A stretch of 64,000 nucleotides of DNA from Pigmentiphaga sp. NML080357 (GTDB taxonomy: Bacteria; Pseudomonadota; Gammaproteobacteria; Burkholderiales; Burkholderiaceae_B): the NCBI RefSeq assembly GCF_002188465.1, contig NZ_NINW01000028.1:62001-126000 (forward strand). The letters run 5' to 3'. Of this stretch, positions 26,586 through 35,388 are shown one piece after another. A program made the position numbers and the translations under genes. Each line of letters starts with the position of its first letter. The first letter of the stretch is position 1. The notes under the pieces were generated by a model. The model was not told where the DNA came from, ran no database searches, and was given only the letters and a program-made list of their open reading frames with translations.

Positions 26586-27578
26586 ATGAAACGCGTCCAG
26601 ATATTCCAACCAGGCGGCCCCGAGGCGCTGGCCATGACCGAAGCGCCGATGCCGCAGCCCGCGGCGGGGGAGGTGCGCGTCGTGGCGCGTGCCATAGGCG
26701 TCGGGCGTCCGGACGTATTGATACGCAACGGCACCTACAAGTGGATGCCGCCCTTGCCGGCCACGCCAGGCGGGGAGCTGGCGGGCGTCATCGACGCGGT
26801 GGGGCCAGGCGTCGAACCCGCCCTGGCCGGGCGCCGCGTGCTGGTCAGCGCCCGCGAACTGGCGCAGCGCGGCGGGTGCTATGCGGAGGCCGTCTGCGTG
26901 CCCGCCGACGCGCCCTTCGAACTGCCCGAGGCGATCTCCTTCGACGATGCGCTCAGCCTGCCCAATTTCTTGATGGCCGATGCGCTGCTCAATCGATGCA
27001 ACCCGGGCGTGGCTGCGCGGCGCGTGCTGCTGACCGGGGCGGCCGGGGGCGTGGCGTCCGCCGTGATCCAGCTTGCCCGGCTGCAAGGCAGCGAGGTCAT
27101 CGGCGTCGTGAGCTCGCCGGAGAAGGCCGCTTTCGCGGCCGCCAACGGCGCCACCCACGTCATCGACCGCCAACGGGAGTCGATTCCCGAGCGCGTCATG
27201 GCGCTGACCGGGGGAGAGGGCGTGGACCTGGCCCTGGACCACATCGGCGCGGGCGTACTCGTCGACTGCCTGCATGCCCTGGCCCATTTCGGCATGGTCG
27301 TCTCCTACAACATCGTGGGCGGCCCGCCGCAACCCGAGATCTTCGGGGAACTGCGCAAGCTGGTGGGGCGCAGCCTCGCGCTGCGGTGCTTCTCCATCCA
27401 CAGCTTCGACCACGACCGCGCCACGCGGCGCGCCGCGACCGAGCGGCTCATCGGCCTGATGGCCGAGGGACGGATCGCCGCGCCCGCCGCCACGCGCATG
27501 CCCCTGGACGCCGTGCAGGAGGCGCACCGCGTCCTCGATGCCGGCGCGACCATGGGCAAGATCATCCTGATCCCCTGA
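26586..27578 (+). CDS. Quinone-oxidoreductase-type (zinc-independent MDR) dehydrogenase
   Basis: A 330-residue medium-chain dehydrogenase/reductase. The N-terminal GroES-like half contains GVGRPDVLIRNGTYKWMP near 40 and ATPGGELAGVIDAVG near 60. The Rossmann half contains RRVLLTGAAGGVASAVIQLARLQGS near 145 and continues with VIGVVSSPEKAAFAAANGA. No structural or catalytic zinc-binding cysteines are apparent, which puts it with the NADPH quinone oxidoreductases. It lies 33 bp after the receptor gene and probably reduces an unsaturated intermediate of the pathway, which is an inference. Confidence 0.85.
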   Translation: MKRVQIFQPGGPEALAMTEAPMPQPAAGEVRVVARAIGVGRPDVLIRNGTYKWMPPLPATPGGELAGVIDAVGPGVEPALAGRRVLVSARELAQRGGCYAEAVCVPADAPFELPEAISFDDALSLPNFLMADALLNRCNPGVAARRVLLTGAAGGVASAVIQLARLQGSEVIGVVSSPEKAAFAAANGATHVIDRQRESIPERVMALTGGEGVDLALDHIGAGVLVDCLHALAHFGMVVSYNIVGGPPQPEIFGELRKLVGRSLALRCFSIHSFDHDRATRRAATERLIGLMAEGRIAAPAATRMPLDAVQEAHRVLDAGATMGKIILIP

Positions 27579-27588
27579 AAGGAGCGCC

Positions 27589-28170
27589 ATGTCTCTCGTC
27601 GCCGTTCGCAAGACGCAGCTGTCCATCGAGTCCATCCTGCACGAAGGCGGCCCGGCGGCGTCCGCGCCCCTGCTGGTGGGAACCGCCCTGGCCGTCGTCG
27701 CCAATCCCTACGCGGGCCGTTACGAGGCGAACCTGCTGCCGTTCATGGAGGCGCTGCGTGGCCTGGGCCGGGAGCTTTCCCGGCGCCTGGCGGAAGCCTT
27801 GGGTGGCGCGGCAAGGGTAGAGGCCTACGGCAAAGGCGCCATCGTCGGCGAGGACGGCGAGCTGGAACACGGGGCGGTCTGGCACGAGGCCGGCGGCTGG
27901 GCCATGCGGGAGGTGCTGGGCGAGCGCAAGGCCATCGTGCCCGCCGCCAAGACCGTCGGGGCCGTGGGCGCTCGGCTCATGGTGCCGCTGGGCCACACGC
28001 AGGCAGCCTTCGTGCGCAGCCATTTCGGCGTGGCGGAAATGACCGTCTGGGACGGGCCGCGCCGCAACGAGATCGTGTTCGGCCTGGCCATGGCGACCGG
28101 CGGCCGCGTCCACGCCCGGCTGGGAGGCCTGGCCGCCGCCGATGTGAAAGGCGAAGACGGATTGCGTTGA
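27589..28170 (+). CDS. Amino-acid-synthesis (AA_synth/DUF1185) family protein
   Basis: A 193-residue protein that I recognise as the AA_synth family, from segments such as LVGTALAVVANPYAGRY near 30, EAYGKGAIVGEDGELEHGA near 80 and MVPLGHTQAAFVRSHF near 130. Despite the family name its biochemical role is poorly defined, and its members often sit in catabolic operons with Bug receptors. Its start is 10 bp after the dehydrogenase stop, so the two are almost certainly cotranscribed. Confidence 0.75.
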   Translation: MSLVAVRKTQLSIESILHEGGPAASAPLLVGTALAVVANPYAGRYEANLLPFMEALRGLGRELSRRLAEALGGAARVEAYGKGAIVGEDGELEHGAVWHEAGGWAMREVLGERKAIVPAAKTVGAVGARLMVPLGHTQAAFVRSHFGVAEMTVWDGPRRNEIVFGLAMATGGRVHARLGGLAAADVKGEDGLR

Positions 28171-28196
28171 CGGGTCACTGCGACCAGGGAGAAATC

Positions 28197-28739
28197 ATGG
28201 CGGCATCGGCATTGCCCAACTTGTCCCACTTCGGCATCTACGTTCACGACGTGGAGAAGATGGTGGCGTTCTATACACGCGTGTTCGGCCTGAAAGAGAC
28301 CGACAGGGGCGTGGGGACCACGTTCAAGAACACACTGGTCTTCCTCAGCGCCCGGCCCGAGCAGCACCATCAGCTCGTGCTCGCCTCGGGCAGGCCGCCA
28401 GAAGCGAGCTTCAGCACGGTGATGCAGATGTCCTTCATGGTGTCCCGCATCGACGACCTGCGCCGCATCCGCCGCGACGCGCTGGCGATGGGAGCGACCG
28501 GCATGCGCGGCCTCAACCACGGGAATGCGCTGTCCATTTATTTCTCCGACATCGAGGGCAACACCGTCGAGGTCTATTTCGATACGCCCTACTACGTGGC
28601 CCAGCCGCATGGCGATCCGCTCGACCTGGACTTGCCCGACGAGGTGCTCCTGGAACAGACGGAGAGAATCTGCCGACAGGATCCCACCTTCATGCCGCGC
28701 GAGGAGTGGGAGCGGCGGTTCGTCGCTTCGCTGGGCTAG
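28197..28739 (+). CDS. VOC-family (glyoxalase/extradiol dioxygenase-like) protein
   Basis: A 180-residue vicinal-oxygen-chelate protein. The ATG at 28197 follows CAGGGAG and is preferred to one at 28167. Two babab modules are visible: LSHFGIYVHDVEKMVAFYTRVFGL with a candidate metal His near residue 8, and GNALSIYFSDIEGNTVEVYFDTP with the metal-binding Glu near 120; HHQLVLASG supplies another His. This ligand pattern fits single-domain catechol-type dioxygenases or glyoxalase-like enzymes. It closes the operon and a strong terminator follows 47 bp later. Confidence 0.82.
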   Translation: MAASALPNLSHFGIYVHDVEKMVAFYTRVFGLKETDRGVGTTFKNTLVFLSARPEQHHQLVLASGRPPEASFSTVMQMSFMVSRIDDLRRIRRDALAMGATGMRGLNHGNALSIYFSDIEGNTVEVYFDTPYYVAQPHGDPLDLDLPDEVLLEQTERICRQDPTFMPREEWERRFVASLG

Positions 28740-28785
28740 CGGATCCGCCCGGGGCGCCCGGATGAGGCGGCTCGATATCCCGCGG

Positions 28786-28812
28786 AAGGAGGCTTTCAGC
28801 CTCCTTTTTTAT
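28786..28812 (+). terminator. Rho-independent terminator of the FAH-receptor-VOC operon
   Basis: A 9-bp perfect stem, AAGGAGGCT (28786-28794) and AGCCTCCTT (28798-28806), encloses the loop TTC and runs into a T tract of six. This is a canonical intrinsic terminator and marks the end of the operon that begins at 24688. Confidence 0.9.
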
Positions 28813-28905
28813 TGCTTCCCTTCGCTTGTCCCGCCCGTACCGCTCGGGCGGAGTGCTATGGATGCGTTGCGCCTCCCGAATCATTTCTCGAAAATTAGAT
28901 TATTG

Positions 28906-28920
28906 AATTAGCTCTTGAAA
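28906..28920 (+). promoter_or_regulatory. Shared motif AATTAGCTCT-GAAA, copy 1
   Basis: AATTAGCTCTTGAAA lies about 70 bp upstream of the Bug receptor start at 28989, in a short AT-rich stretch (28890-28945). A near-identical copy occurs in reverse orientation at 33587-33600 in the divergent promoter region before the second Bug receptor. Such sharing suggests one regulator acts at both places. Confidence 0.5.
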
Positions 28921-28988
28921 GAACGTAATTTTTAATTTAAAAATCCATGGCTTGGTGGTTCCATCGTTCCAGTTACCGGAGGAAAGTC

Positions 28989-30032
28989 ATGGCTGGTACA
29001 AGTCGCCGCGCCAACGCGCTCCCAGCGGGCGTTGCCGCAGTCGCAGCAAAAGATGGCGGAAGACGCTTCAGAACCAGGGTGGTGGCGGCCGCACTGTTGA
29101 CGGGATGCTGGACGGCCGCCGCGGGCACCTCCTATCCGGAGAGGCCCATTACGATCGTCGTTCCCTTTACTCCCGGCGGTACCGTCGACATCGTCGGACG
29201 CGCAATCGCGCTGAGGCTGGGCGAAGCGCTCGGACAGGCGGTCATCGTCGAAAACAAGGGCGGGGCTGCGGGCATGATCGGGACGGCGCACGTCGTCAAG
29301 GCAAAGCCGGATGGGTATACGCTCCTGATAGGCTCGACGACGACCATGTCCATTCGTCCGAAGCTCAAGCCGCCCGTTCCATTTGTCCCTTCGCGCGATC
29401 TCGCGCCCATCGGTCTCCTGGCGACGGCCCCCCAGATCCTGCTGGCCGCGCCAAACGTGCCAGCCACGAACGTCGCAGAACTCAAGGCATTCAGCAAGCG
29501 GCAAAAGGTCCCGCTGTCTTACGCCGATGCGGGGGCCGGGACACCGCAATACCTGGCCGGCGAGTTGTTCAAGCAGGCCACCGGCATCGACATTGTCCAT
29601 ATCGGATACAAAGGCGGCGGCGAGAAAATGAACGACGTCATCGCCGGGCACGTGCAGCTCACGGCGACCGAATTATCGAACGCGGGGCCGCTGTTGGAAC
29701 GAGGCCAGGTAAAAGCCATCGGCATCGCCACTGCCGAACGGGACAAGAATTGGCCCAATATCCCCACGCTGATCGAGCAAGGCCTGGCCAACTACGAAAC
29801 GAGCTCCTGGTTCGGGCTGTTCGCACCGGCGGGCACGCCGCCGGAGATCGTCGGGAAACTGAACGCCGAACTCCGAGGCATTCTCGCCAACGACGAGCAG
29901 CGCGCCGCGTTGGCGAAACTCGGGCTGACTGCCCGGGTGACGTCCATCCCGGAGTTCGAGGCGTACTTGAAAGAACAGAACGGCCGCTGGGAGAAGGCCA
30001 TCGAGGCCGCCGGCATGGAAATGCGCGACTAG
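28989..30032 (+). CDS. Tripartite tricarboxylate transporter (Bug/TctC) receptor
   Basis: A 347-residue receptor; the ATG at 28989 follows CGGAGGAAAG. The N-terminus is longer than usual: about 30 polar residues precede the hydrophobic stretch VVAAALLTGCWTAAAG, which also contains a lipobox-like LTGC, so lipidation is possible. The mature part shows [54 protein letters not shown] and [15 protein letters not shown]. It is strikingly similar to the receptor at 33728 over long blocks, so the two are paralogues. Its 3' end overlaps the convergent amidase gene by 4 bp. Confidence 0.9.
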   Translation: MAGTSRRANALPAGVAAVAAKDGGRRFRTRVVAAALLTGCWTAAAGTSYPERPITIVVPFTPGGTVDIVGRAIALRLGEALGQAVIVENKGGAAGMIGTAHVVKAKPDGYTLLIGSTTTMSIRPKLKPPVPFVPSRDLAPIGLLATAPQILLAAPNVPATNVAELKAFSKRQKVPLSYADAGAGTPQYLAGELFKQATGIDIVHIGYKGGGEKMNDVIAGHVQLTATELSNAGPLLERGQVKAIGIATAERDKNWPNIPTLIEQGLANYETSSWFGLFAPAGTPPEIVGKLNAELRGILANDEQRAALAKLGLTARVTSIPEFEAYLKEQNGRWEKAIEAAGMEMRD

Positions 30033-31669
30033 AGCAGGACGTCCGATTCGAGTGCCGGCGTGTGGCGCGGTAGCACATAGGTTCCGGGCGGGCGTTCCAG
30101 ATCGTACCCGTAGGCCAGCAGCTTCGCTTCCGCGTGGGCGCGTCCGAAAATGGACATGCCGACGGGCAAGCCGGCGATTGTCCTTCCTATCGGTATCGTC
30201 AGGTCGGGATAGCCCGACAGATTGGCGATGACCGTGGAATGGTGCGAGGGAGGCATCGCCAGGTACGGGGTGGGGGCGGCCGTCCCGGCGGCCGCGATGC
30301 GCGGCGCCGTGCCGCTCAGTGTCGGATAAAGCAGCGCGTCCAGCTCGTGCCTGGCAAACAGGGCGTCCACCGCATGCCGGACCAGAGCCATGCCGTGATG
30401 CCGGGCCGCGAGGTAACCGGGGTCGTCGAGGTCCAGCGCGTGTTCCTCGGTATAGCGGAGCGCATAGGCCTTCTCCGGGCTGGGATATCGCCTGCGGGGA
30501 TCGGCGGCGGCCGCCGCGAGCTCGGCCAGGGACTTCGGAAACCCGGTGCCCGTGGAAGCCAGGTAGTCGGCGATGTGAGCCCTGAATTCCGAGGCCATGA
30601 TGATGGAGCAAAGTCCTTCTTTCATGTCCAGCAGATAGTCCGGGTACCGGACCTCCATGACCGTCGCCCCTTTCTCGCGCATTCTTGAAACAGCGGAGTG
30701 AAAAACCTCGTCGACTTCCGGGTCCGTCCCGAGAAACTGCTGCACGATCCCGAACCGCGAGTCGCGCAGGGCGCCCTTCCTCAGCCCGCGGATGTAGTCG
30801 GGCCATCCGTGGGGGGGCGCATCCCTGGCCGTCGACGGGTCGGTCGCATCGACCCCGGCCATCACGCCCAGTGCGAATGCCGTATCGTAGATATTGCGCG
30901 CCATCGGACCCGCGGTGTCCAGAGAGGGGGCCAGCGGAACGATGCCGCTGCGTGAAAGGAGTCCATTGGTCGGTTTCAGGCCGACGATGCCGTTTACGCT
31001 GCCTGGTCCGCGAATGGACATGATCGTGTCCGTGCCGAGCCCGAACTGCGCGAATGCGGCGGCCACGGCTGCGCCGGTGCCTCCGCTGGAGCTCGACGGG
31101 CTGTACCGGACATCGTGGGGATTGAGGGTCTGGCCCCCCTGCGTGCTGTAGCCGCTCGGAACGGTCCCGGCCTGCAGGACCTGCCGCTCTCGGGAGCCCA
31201 TGACGCTGCCCCCGCCGCCCGCGAACTCTTGCATGTTCGTCTTTGCAAGGATGATGGCGCCCGCGTCCCTGAGCCTTTTCACGACGAAGGCATCCCGGGA
31301 CGGGAGATGGCCCGCCAGCAATCGGGATCCGGCCGTGGTGGGCATGCCCGCGGCGTCGAAATTGTCCTTTAGTACGATGGGAATGCCGTGCAGCGGACCC
31401 CTTGACTGACCCATGGCGCGTTCCCGGTCTCGCTGCGCGGCTTCCTTCAGCGCGGCTTTATTGAGATAGATGAGACTGTTGATGCGGGGACCTTGCCGAT
31501 CGTACGCCTCGATGCGCGCGACATACGAGGCGACGAGCGCCGACGACGATATCGCGCCGCATGTCAGCGCCCGGTTGAGATCGGCGATGGTGGCATTCGC
31601 GATGTTCAATCCGGCAGATGGCGGTTTCCGGCGGTTCGACTCTGCGTCCAATCGTGTCCTCTTGTCCAT
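30029..31669 (-). CDS. Amidase signature family protein
   Basis: A 546-residue amidase. The start at 31669 (MDKRTRLDAES) is chosen because longer frames run into the upstream oxygenase gene. The Ser-cisSer-Lys triad is recognisable: Lys in LHGIPIVLKDNFDAAG near 95, and the serines in the SPSSSSGGTGAAVAAAFAQFG loop near 195, a glycine/serine-rich signature. The C-terminal part contains LSGYPDLTIPIGR near 485. Members hydrolyse aliphatic or aromatic amides. It is the last gene of a three-gene minus-strand operon with a TauD-like oxygenase and a CitE-like lyase. Confidence 0.88.
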   Translation of the reverse strand: MDKRTRLDAESNRRKPPSAGLNIANATIADLNRALTCGAISSSALVASYVARIEAYDRQGPRINSLIYLNKAALKEAAQRDRERAMGQSRGPLHGIPIVLKDNFDAAGMPTTAGSRLLAGHLPSRDAFVVKRLRDAGAIILAKTNMQEFAGGGGSVMGSRERQVLQAGTVPSGYSTQGGQTLNPHDVRYSPSSSSGGTGAAVAAAFAQFGLGTDTIMSIRGPGSVNGIVGLKPTNGLLSRSGIVPLAPSLDTAGPMARNIYDTAFALGVMAGVDATDPSTARDAPPHGWPDYIRGLRKGALRDSRFGIVQQFLGTDPEVDEVFHSAVSRMREKGATVMEVRYPDYLLDMKEGLCSIIMASEFRAHIADYLASTGTGFPKSLAELAAAAADPRRRYPSPEKAYALRYTEEHALDLDDPGYLAARHHGMALVRHAVDALFARHELDALLYPTLSGTAPRIAAAGTAAPTPYLAMPPSHHSTVIANLSGYPDLTIPIGRTIAGLPVGMSIFGRAHAEAKLLAYGYDLERPPGTYVLPRHTPALESDVLL

Positions 31670-31686
31670 TTTTCGCCGTTTGCCGC

Positions 31687-32709
31687 TCAGGCGGCATCCA
31701 GGCCCAGTTGCACGGAGCCTCCCATGAGATAGCCCTTTGGCCGCGCGAAGCCCGGAGCTATAGGCCAAGGCTCCTCGAAGCCGAGCCAGAGGCGGATCAT
31801 GTGCCGTTCCCTGCCGGGTTCGGGCCAGTCTTCGTACTCGGTCCGGGAGTGAAGGACCGTGTAATTATTCACGAGCTGGATGTCGCCCTGTTGGAGGTCC
31901 ATGTCCAGCCGGAAAGGCGCGTCGGCCGAGAGCTTGACGACGGCCTCGAACGCCTCCCTTGCCGTGCCGGTGATCGGTTCCCCGAGCTTCTCCGCCGCTG
32001 CTTCTATCTGGGTCGGGATAAACCGGCAGCTCACCACGCCATCCTGGACCCCGTAGACCGGAACGGGATATTCGGTGACGGCAGCGGAGGTGGATGCGGC
32101 TTCCCGCCTGATGTACCGGTAGCCTTGGTGGAGGGCGGCCAGGTAGCCGGGATGGCGCTGCTCGATCTCCCTATAGACGGCGACCGAACTGGAGATGCTG
32201 CTCGCCCCGCCGGATTTGGCCGGGCGCAGGCATAGGAGCCCGACTATCTCGCAGCTGTCGGTATGGAAGGGCAGGTGCGCCCGGGTCTGGTAGCCGCGTA
32301 CATCCTGGCGGCCAAACTTGCGCCCCTGGTCGAACACGTGGCCCAGCAGGTCGCCACGGGGATTCTGCCTGAGAGGCTGGCCCAGGTAGAGGCCTAGTCC
32401 ATAGAAGACGATGCCGGCATCTTCGTCCGAGTAATCGCGCACCGGCAAGCCGCGCAGCACGACGAATCCCCGTCCGTTCCGGATCTCGTCGACGTACTCT
32501 TTGGCCCTGGCTGCAAGCGCGCGCAGCGGGAAGTCCTCCTTGCGCATTTCCTCGAGCGGCTTGCCCGTGGCCTTGAATGTCCGCAGCGCGGTGTCGATTT
32601 CCCCGATGTCCGCCTGTGAAAGCGGGTAGATCCAGCTCTTGTCGTGGACCAGCTCGCTGCCGAGCCAGCCTTGTCGTCCAGCGTCTGCAGCCGATCTTTC
32701 TTTCATCAT
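31687..32709 (-). CDS. TauD/TfdA-family Fe(II)/2-oxoglutarate-dependent oxygenase
   Basis: A 340-residue protein of the TauD/clavaminate-synthase-like family. The iron facial triad is visible as His-x-Asp in LPFHTDSCEIVGLL near 150 and a distal His in VNNYTVLHSRTEY near 290. The Arg that binds 2-oxoglutarate lies in the RHMIRLWLGFEEPW segment that follows. GGGAGGA precedes the start. Such enzymes hydroxylate small acids or sulfonates. The upstream neighbour (85 bp) is a CitE-like lyase and the downstream neighbour (17 bp) an amidase, so an amide-containing substrate may be processed in three steps, by inference. Confidence 0.85.
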   Translation of the reverse strand: MMKERSAADAGRQGWLGSELVHDKSWIYPLSQADIGEIDTALRTFKATGKPLEEMRKEDFPLRALAARAKEYVDEIRNGRGFVVLRGLPVRDYSDEDAGIVFYGLGLYLGQPLRQNPRGDLLGHVFDQGRKFGRQDVRGYQTRAHLPFHTDSCEIVGLLCLRPAKSGGASSISSSVAVYREIEQRHPGYLAALHQGYRYIRREAASTSAAVTEYPVPVYGVQDGVVSCRFIPTQIEAAAEKLGEPITGTAREAFEAVVKLSADAPFRLDMDLQQGDIQLVNNYTVLHSRTEYEDWPEPGRERHMIRLWLGFEEPWPIAPGFARPKGYLMGGSVQLGLDAA

Positions 32710-32794
32710 GGATTCCTCCCTTTTCTCGTTGGTGGTCTTGGCCCGACTTTGAAGTTGCGTGGATGGGCTAATTCGAAGCACCGGGGAAGCGCAT

Positions 32795-33496
32795 TCAGGG
32801 CGAGCAATACGCCATTGCCCGATGTCCAAGCAGGTCATTGATGATGGGGATGTGCCGCAGGTCGACCGTTGTCTTGCCGGAGAAACCCATCGCGGCGATG
32901 TTGCGGCAGTGCTCGCGCAATCCGTCGAGATCGTCCAAGGGGCGATATGGCTCATCGAAGGCCCTGACGCCGGCGGTGGCCGCCGCCTGCACCAGCCGGC
33001 CTCTGGCGAAGAGCAGCCCTTGCCAGTTGCGGTCGCAGCCCATGGTCTTGGACAGGTCCTTGCCGCCCAGGGACAGCGCCACGACGTTCTTGCTGGCCTT
33101 GGCGATCGCGGACGCCTGTTCGAGGCCCTCGGCGGTCTCAATGATGACCACCAGTCCGGTGTCAGGGAGGATTTCTCCCGCCAGCCGGACTTCGTAGGGG
33201 TCGATGACCCGCGTCATCTTGACGAGAGAGGGCATGACGGGCATGGACCTCAACATGAGCAGGTCCTGCAGCCCTTCCACGGAAGACACCGGATTGATCC
33301 GGATGGCGATCTCCGCCCTCATGGGGCGTGCCAGCAAGGAGGCCGCCAGTTTCCTCGCGGCCTCCTTGTCCGTGACCGAGTCCTCGAGATCCATGCAGAT
33401 GATGTCCGCGTCGCTGGACACCGTACGGTCCAGCAATGCACGGTCGCCGCCGGTGACGAGCATCATGCTTCGGCGCAGGCGAGGGGATTCTGGCAT
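32795..33496 (-). CDS. HpcH/HpaI aldolase / citrate lyase beta (CitE)-like protein
   Basis: A 233-residue TIM-barrel lyase, shorter than full CitE proteins (about 280-300). It shows RRSMMLVTGGD at the N-terminus, DIICMDLEDSVTDKEAAR near 30 with the metal-binding Glu region, the Arg of the IAIRINPVSS strand near 65, LVVIIETAEGLEQA near 115 and LSLGGKDLSKTMG near 140. Family members cleave C-C bonds of (3S)-malyl- or citramalyl-CoA-type compounds. It heads the minus-strand operon and is divergent from the Bug receptor at 33728. Confidence 0.83.
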   Translation of the reverse strand: MPESPRLRRSMMLVTGGDRALLDRTVSSDADIICMDLEDSVTDKEAARKLAASLLARPMRAEIAIRINPVSSVEGLQDLLMLRSMPVMPSLVKMTRVIDPYEVRLAGEILPDTGLVVIIETAEGLEQASAIAKASKNVVALSLGGKDLSKTMGCDRNWQGLLFARGRLVQAAATAGVRAFDEPYRPLDDLDGLREHCRNIAAMGFSGKTTVDLRHIPIINDLLGHRAMAYCSP

Positions 33497-33586
33497 TTGA
33501 CGCTCCCGTCTTTGTGTGGGTCGCTCGTGGCCGTTCTGGCGATCCGGCCCCGGCTCAGATTTATCGTTGATCGAATAATAACTAAT

Positions 33587-33600
33587 TTTCAGAGCTAATT
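33587..33600 (-). promoter_or_regulatory. Shared motif AATTAGCTCT-GAAA, copy 2
   Basis: On the minus strand this reads AATTAGCTCTGAAA, differing from the copy at 28906 by one T. It is in an AT-rich segment of the 231-bp divergent region between the CitE-like gene and the Bug receptor. It could serve either promoter. The nearby MarR regulator (34756-35388) is a candidate binder, by inference. Confidence 0.5.
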
Positions 33601-33727
33601 AAACAATGTATATTCAAGGGGTGCCGGACAGTCCCGCGCTTGCGGAAGCCATGCCGGCGCGTCGGGTTGCCTCGCCGTCTAACGAACCGGCGGGCGCATG
33701 TCATATCTAGCCTTTCGGGGAGTGGAA

Positions 33728-34714
33728 ATGCCTGGCTCTGCCATCCACATACGACTGAAGAACCTGTTCGTCGCGGGAAGTGCCATGGTATTCCCGCTTG
33801 CCGGCCAAGCCGGTACCGCACAGTATCCCGCGCATCCCGTCACCATCGTCGTGCCTTTTTCGGCAGGCGGTTCGACCGATGCAATAGGCCGGTCGATCGC
33901 CCAGAGATTGGGCGAGGCGCTCGGCAAACCTGTGGTGGTCGAGAACAAGGCGGGAGCGGCGGGCGCGATCGGCAGCGTCCACGTGGCCCGTGCAAGGCCG
34001 GACGGCCACACGTTGCTGCTCGGTTCGGATACGACGATAAGCATCCGTCCGCAGTTGTCTCCTCCCCCGCAATACGATCCCCGGCGTCAATTGGTTCCTG
34101 TGGGATTGATTGCGCTTGCCCCGATCGTTTTCGTGGCGGCGCCCAACCTGCCGGTGCGCGATGTGCAGGGGTTGGTCGAGTTCGGCAAGAAACAAGGCGC
34201 GCCCCTGTCCTATGCCGATTCCGGCATCGGAACGCCGCACTATCTGATAGGGGAGTTATTCAAGCAGGCTGCCGGAATAGAGATTACCCACGTCGGCTAC
34301 AAGGGCGGCGGTGAGAAAATGAACGATGTCCTGGCCGGGCACGTCCAGTTCACGGCCACTGAGTTGAGCGCGGCCATGCCCTATGTCGCACAAGGACGCC
34401 TGCGGCCGATCGGCATCGCCACGGCGAAGCGCCACGAGAACTGGCCCGACCTGCCGACGCTGGCGGAGCAAGGCATCGACAGTTTCGAAGCCTCGTCCTG
34501 GTTCGGGCTCTTTGCTCCTGCCGGCACGCCCGACGCCATTCTGGAAACGCTCAATGCAGAGCTGGGCAAGATCCTCTCTGCCCGGGAATTGCGGGAAACG
34601 TTCCGCGGCATGAGCATCGACGCCGCGCCCGTGTCCCGTTCCCAGTTCGCCGAGTTCCTGGCGCGTGACCGGGCCAAATGGGCTAGGGCGATCAAGGCCT
34701 CGGGCATGGAGTAA
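33728..34714 (+). CDS. Tripartite tricarboxylate transporter (Bug/TctC) receptor
   Basis: A 328-residue receptor; the ATG at 33728 follows GGGGAGTGG, while a start at 33698 would precede the signal peptide. Mature features are [56 protein letters not shown] and [15 protein letters not shown]. Long blocks match the receptor at 28989, pointing to duplication around the amidase/oxygenase/lyase operon. A MarR gene follows in convergent orientation. Confidence 0.9.
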   Translation: MPGSAIHIRLKNLFVAGSAMVFPLAGQAGTAQYPAHPVTIVVPFSAGGSTDAIGRSIAQRLGEALGKPVVVENKAGAAGAIGSVHVARARPDGHTLLLGSDTTISIRPQLSPPPQYDPRRQLVPVGLIALAPIVFVAAPNLPVRDVQGLVEFGKKQGAPLSYADSGIGTPHYLIGELFKQAAGIEITHVGYKGGGEKMNDVLAGHVQFTATELSAAMPYVAQGRLRPIGIATAKRHENWPDLPTLAEQGIDSFEASSWFGLFAPAGTPDAILETLNAELGKILSARELRETFRGMSIDAAPVSRSQFAEFLARDRAKWARAIKASGME

Positions 34715-34725
34715 AGACGGCCGTG

Positions 34726-34755
34726 CGGCCGCTGCGAGGCGGCCGATCCTCTTTC
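34726..34755 (+). terminator. Hairpin between convergent receptor and MarR genes
   Basis: CGGCCGC (34726-34732) pairs with GCGGCCG (34739-34745) around a 6-nt loop, followed by the T-rich stretch ATCCTCTTTC. It sits in the 41 bp between the convergent stops and would terminate the receptor transcript. Confidence 0.5.
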
Positions 34756-35388
34756 TTATTCAGAAGAATCCTTCTCGGCCGACGCCAGGTACGACTGCAG
34801 AGCAAGGGCCTGGTCGGCGGAAGCGATCAGCTTGTTCAGGAGTTCCACCAGGTTCTGGAGGTCGCCGGGCCCCAGGCAGCCAAACTGCACATCATTGACC
34901 TGCCTCTGGGCGGGGGCGAGCTCCGCAAGCAACGCGTGGCCTTTTTCCGTGACCTTCAAGCGCACGCGTCGCCTGTCCAGGGGGTCGACGTCCTTGGTGA
35001 CCAAGCCCCTCTTGATCAATTTGCCGACCATCGTCGTGCAGAACGGTCCGCTCAGATGAAGATGGTCGGCCAGCAAGCGGACGCTGACGTCGCCTTCGTC
35101 CTCCAGGTGACGAACGGAAATCAGGAACGTGTATTCGATTCCGGTCAGACCGATACGGGCGCCATGCCCGGCGCGCATCGCCTCATGCCGGGAACCGAAT
35201 GCAAAGAAGTTGTGGACGAGCTGCCGGAATACGCGGTCGGACCCATCGACCAGGAGTTCCGGCCTGGAAATGGTCAGCGGCGCGGTAGCCGGGCGTTTCG
35301 AGGGCCGCGAGGGCTTCTCGGGCGGGGTGGTGGTTCCCCGTTTTGGTGTCGTCCTCGTGCCGGGCCTGGAGGCGCGCGTTCTTGTCAT
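34756..35388 (-). CDS. MarR-family transcriptional regulator
   Basis: A 210-residue regulator with an unusually basic, Pro/Arg-rich N-terminal tail of about 40 residues before the MarR domain. The winged helix includes [15 protein letters not shown] near 85, [25 protein letters not shown] near 105 as the recognition region, and the wing [16 protein letters not shown] near 135. It is adjacent to the Bug receptor/CitE region and may bind the AATTAGCTCT motif. The long tail could be an artefact of start choice: internal in-frame starts are possible, but the open frame is continuous. Confidence 0.85.
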   Translation of the reverse strand: MTRTRASRPGTRTTPKRGTTTPPEKPSRPSKRPATAPLTISRPELLVDGSDRVFRQLVHNFFAFGSRHEAMRAGHGARIGLTGIEYTFLISVRHLEDEGDVSVRLLADHLHLSGPFCTTMVGKLIKRGLVTKDVDPLDRRRVRLKVTEKGHALLAELAPAQRQVNDVQFGCLGPGDLQNLVELLNKLIASADQALALQSYLASAEKDSSE

